From the NCBI GenBank assembly GCA_021775275.1, contig JAJFIE010000442.1:1-5985 (forward strand): DNA of 5,985 nt, read 5' to 3'. How positions within the stretch are numbered: the stretch's first letter is position 1; every line of letters starts with the position of its first letter. The notes under the pieces were generated by a model that ran no database searches, was not told the DNA's origin, and saw nothing but the letters and a program-made list of their open reading frames with translations. Below, piece after piece: positions 5,123 to 5,985 of the stretch. This stretch comes from Rhodospirillales bacterium. Lineage in GTDB: Bacteria; Pseudomonadota; Alphaproteobacteria; Rhodospirillales; Casp-alpha2. The translations under genes and the position numbers were made by a program.

Positions 5123-5985
5123 GAGCCGCGAACGAACTGCATTGATGTGAACTTCTGTCGGAAATCGGAAACGTCACTGGCGATGGCCGTGGCGTCTTCT
5201 TCATCGAGAAGGCAACGTTTCATAAATTCGGCGATACTCTGCATATGCGCTTCGTTCATACCCCAACGCACGATTTCCGGTGTGCCAATGCGCAAGCCAT
5301 TCATATCGCCCTCCACGGGTGCTATCGGCAGGCCGATGCCACAAGTGAGGATATTGGCCTGACGCAGGCGTTTGGCGGCCGCCTGCCCACCGCCAAACTG
5401 CGCCGCTTCGATGGCGAACTGGTGCGAGGCGGTATAGCCGTTTCCCGCGGCGTAGAGTGGGAAACCTTCCGATGCCAGCGCTTCCGCCAGCGTTCGCGCG
5501 GTATCAATCATCGCCGCCGCATAGGCCTCGCCATATTCCTTCCAGTCGAGCAATGTCAGCGCCAGGGCAGCGGACTTGGCTGCGTCGAAATTAGCCGTGA
5601 GACCGGGAAAGGCGATCCGATCCAGACGTTCCGCAAGTTCCGCATCATTGCTCACGATCAGGCCCGACGCCGGACCACCCAGGCTTTTGTAGGTACTCAT
5701 GGTCATCATATGCGCGCCTTCATCCAGCGGGTTCGGCCATGCCCGCCCGGCGAACATACCGGAAAGATGCGCAGCATCGAACAGCACGTAAGCGCCAACG
5801 TCATCGGCGACGTCCCTGATCTCGGCAACCGGATGGGGTCTCAGATTGAGGCTGCCACCGATGGTGATCAGGCTCGGTTTCACCCTGTGGGCAAGCTCGC
5901 GCAAGGCATCCATATCCACTGTATAACTGTTTGAATCAACCGGGGCGGGATGGATATCGAGGCCGTAAAGCCCTGCCGCGCCAGG
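5119..5985 (-). CDS. Serine hydroxymethyltransferase-like PLP enzyme, C-terminal part
   Basis: 288 residues are visible; the N-terminus lies beyond the right edge. The frame stays open to 5985 with family-like sequence (YGLDIHPAPVDSNSYTVDMDAL), so the GTG at 5919 is not the start. Recognisable SHMT/GlyA parts are VKPSLITIGGSLNLRPHPVAEIRDVADDVGAY, then VLFDAAHLSG with the PLP-ring Asp (codon 5776-5778) and His (5767-5769), STYKSLGGPASGLIVS with the Schiff-base Lys (5686-5688), and LRIGTPEIVRWG with the carboxylate-binding Arg (5290-5292). Departures from housekeeping GlyA are clear: Tyr instead of His before the Lys (usual TTHK), and PGLTANFDAAKSAAL where GlyA has PG-x-QGGP-x2-H-x2-AAKA. It is therefore a fold type I PLP enzyme of the SHMT family, perhaps with another amino-acid substrate such as a 2-methylserine or threonine-type reaction, but this is not provable here. 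Its stop overlaps the LysR stop. Confidence 0.85.
   Translation of the reverse strand, partial: PGAAGLYGLDIHPAPVDSNSYTVDMDALRELAHRVKPSLITIGGSLNLRPHPVAEIRDVADDVGAYVLFDAAHLSGMFAGRAWPNPLDEGAHMMTMSTYKSLGGPASGLIVSNDAELAERLDRIAFPGLTANFDAAKSAALALTLLDWKEYGEAYAAAMIDTARTLAEALASEGFPLYAAGNGYTASHQFAIEAAQFGGGQAAAKRLRQANILTCGIGLPIAPVEGDMNGLRIGTPEIVRWGMNEAHMQSIAEFMKRCLLDEEDATAIASDVSDFRQKFTSMQFVRGS

Noticed and set aside
5917..5919. GTG as the start of the SHMT-like gene
   Set aside because: The frame continues to the window edge with sequence that aligns by eye with SHMT; starting here would remove the N-terminal half of the enzyme.
5245..5934. 229-residue open frame on the plus strand
   Set aside because: It is a shadow of the SHMT-like gene: Arg/His-rich, no domain, while the minus strand carries the PLP-enzyme motifs.

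Overview
The window looks like a stretch of chromosome from a proteobacterium, most likely an alphaproteobacterium. I infer this from the moderately high G+C content, the GcvA-type LysR regulator, the type of FAD oxidoreductase tail and the FNR/FixK-like operator; no rRNA or other firm taxonomic marker is present. Coding density is high and no tRNA, rRNA, CRISPR array, insertion sequence or phage gene is visible.

Layout from left to right: (1) the last 86 codons of an FAD-dependent oxidoreductase (+). (2) A small MoaD/ThiS-like beta-grasp protein (-), tail to tail with the oxidoreductase and lacking the usual Gly-Gly end. (3) A 196-bp divergent control region containing a palindrome of the CRP/FNR type (TTGACCCTGGTCAA), a second overlapping dyad and plausible promoters in both directions. 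(4) A large Lon-type AAA+ protease of the LonB/LonC-related class (+), with an intact Ser-Lys catalytic dyad but an atypical Walker A end. (5) A protein with two degenerate universal-stress-protein domains (+), whose start codon overlaps the protease stop (ATGA). (6) A GcvA-like LysR regulator (+). (7) The C-terminal 288 residues of a divergent serine hydroxymethyltransferase-like PLP enzyme (-), whose stop codon overlaps that of the LysR gene.

The centre of the window reads as a stress or low-oxygen module: protease and Usp-like protein are translationally coupled and transcribed away from the beta-grasp gene, and an FNR/FixK-like site between them could control both sides. This regulatory reading is inference. 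The flanking genes (oxidoreductase, GcvA-like regulator, SHMT-like enzyme) suggest amino-acid or one-carbon metabolism and may be unrelated to the central module. The most unusual points are the divergent pairing of a tail-less ubiquitin-fold protein with a Lon-type protease, the overlapping operators between them, and the non-canonical active-site surroundings of the SHMT-like enzyme.
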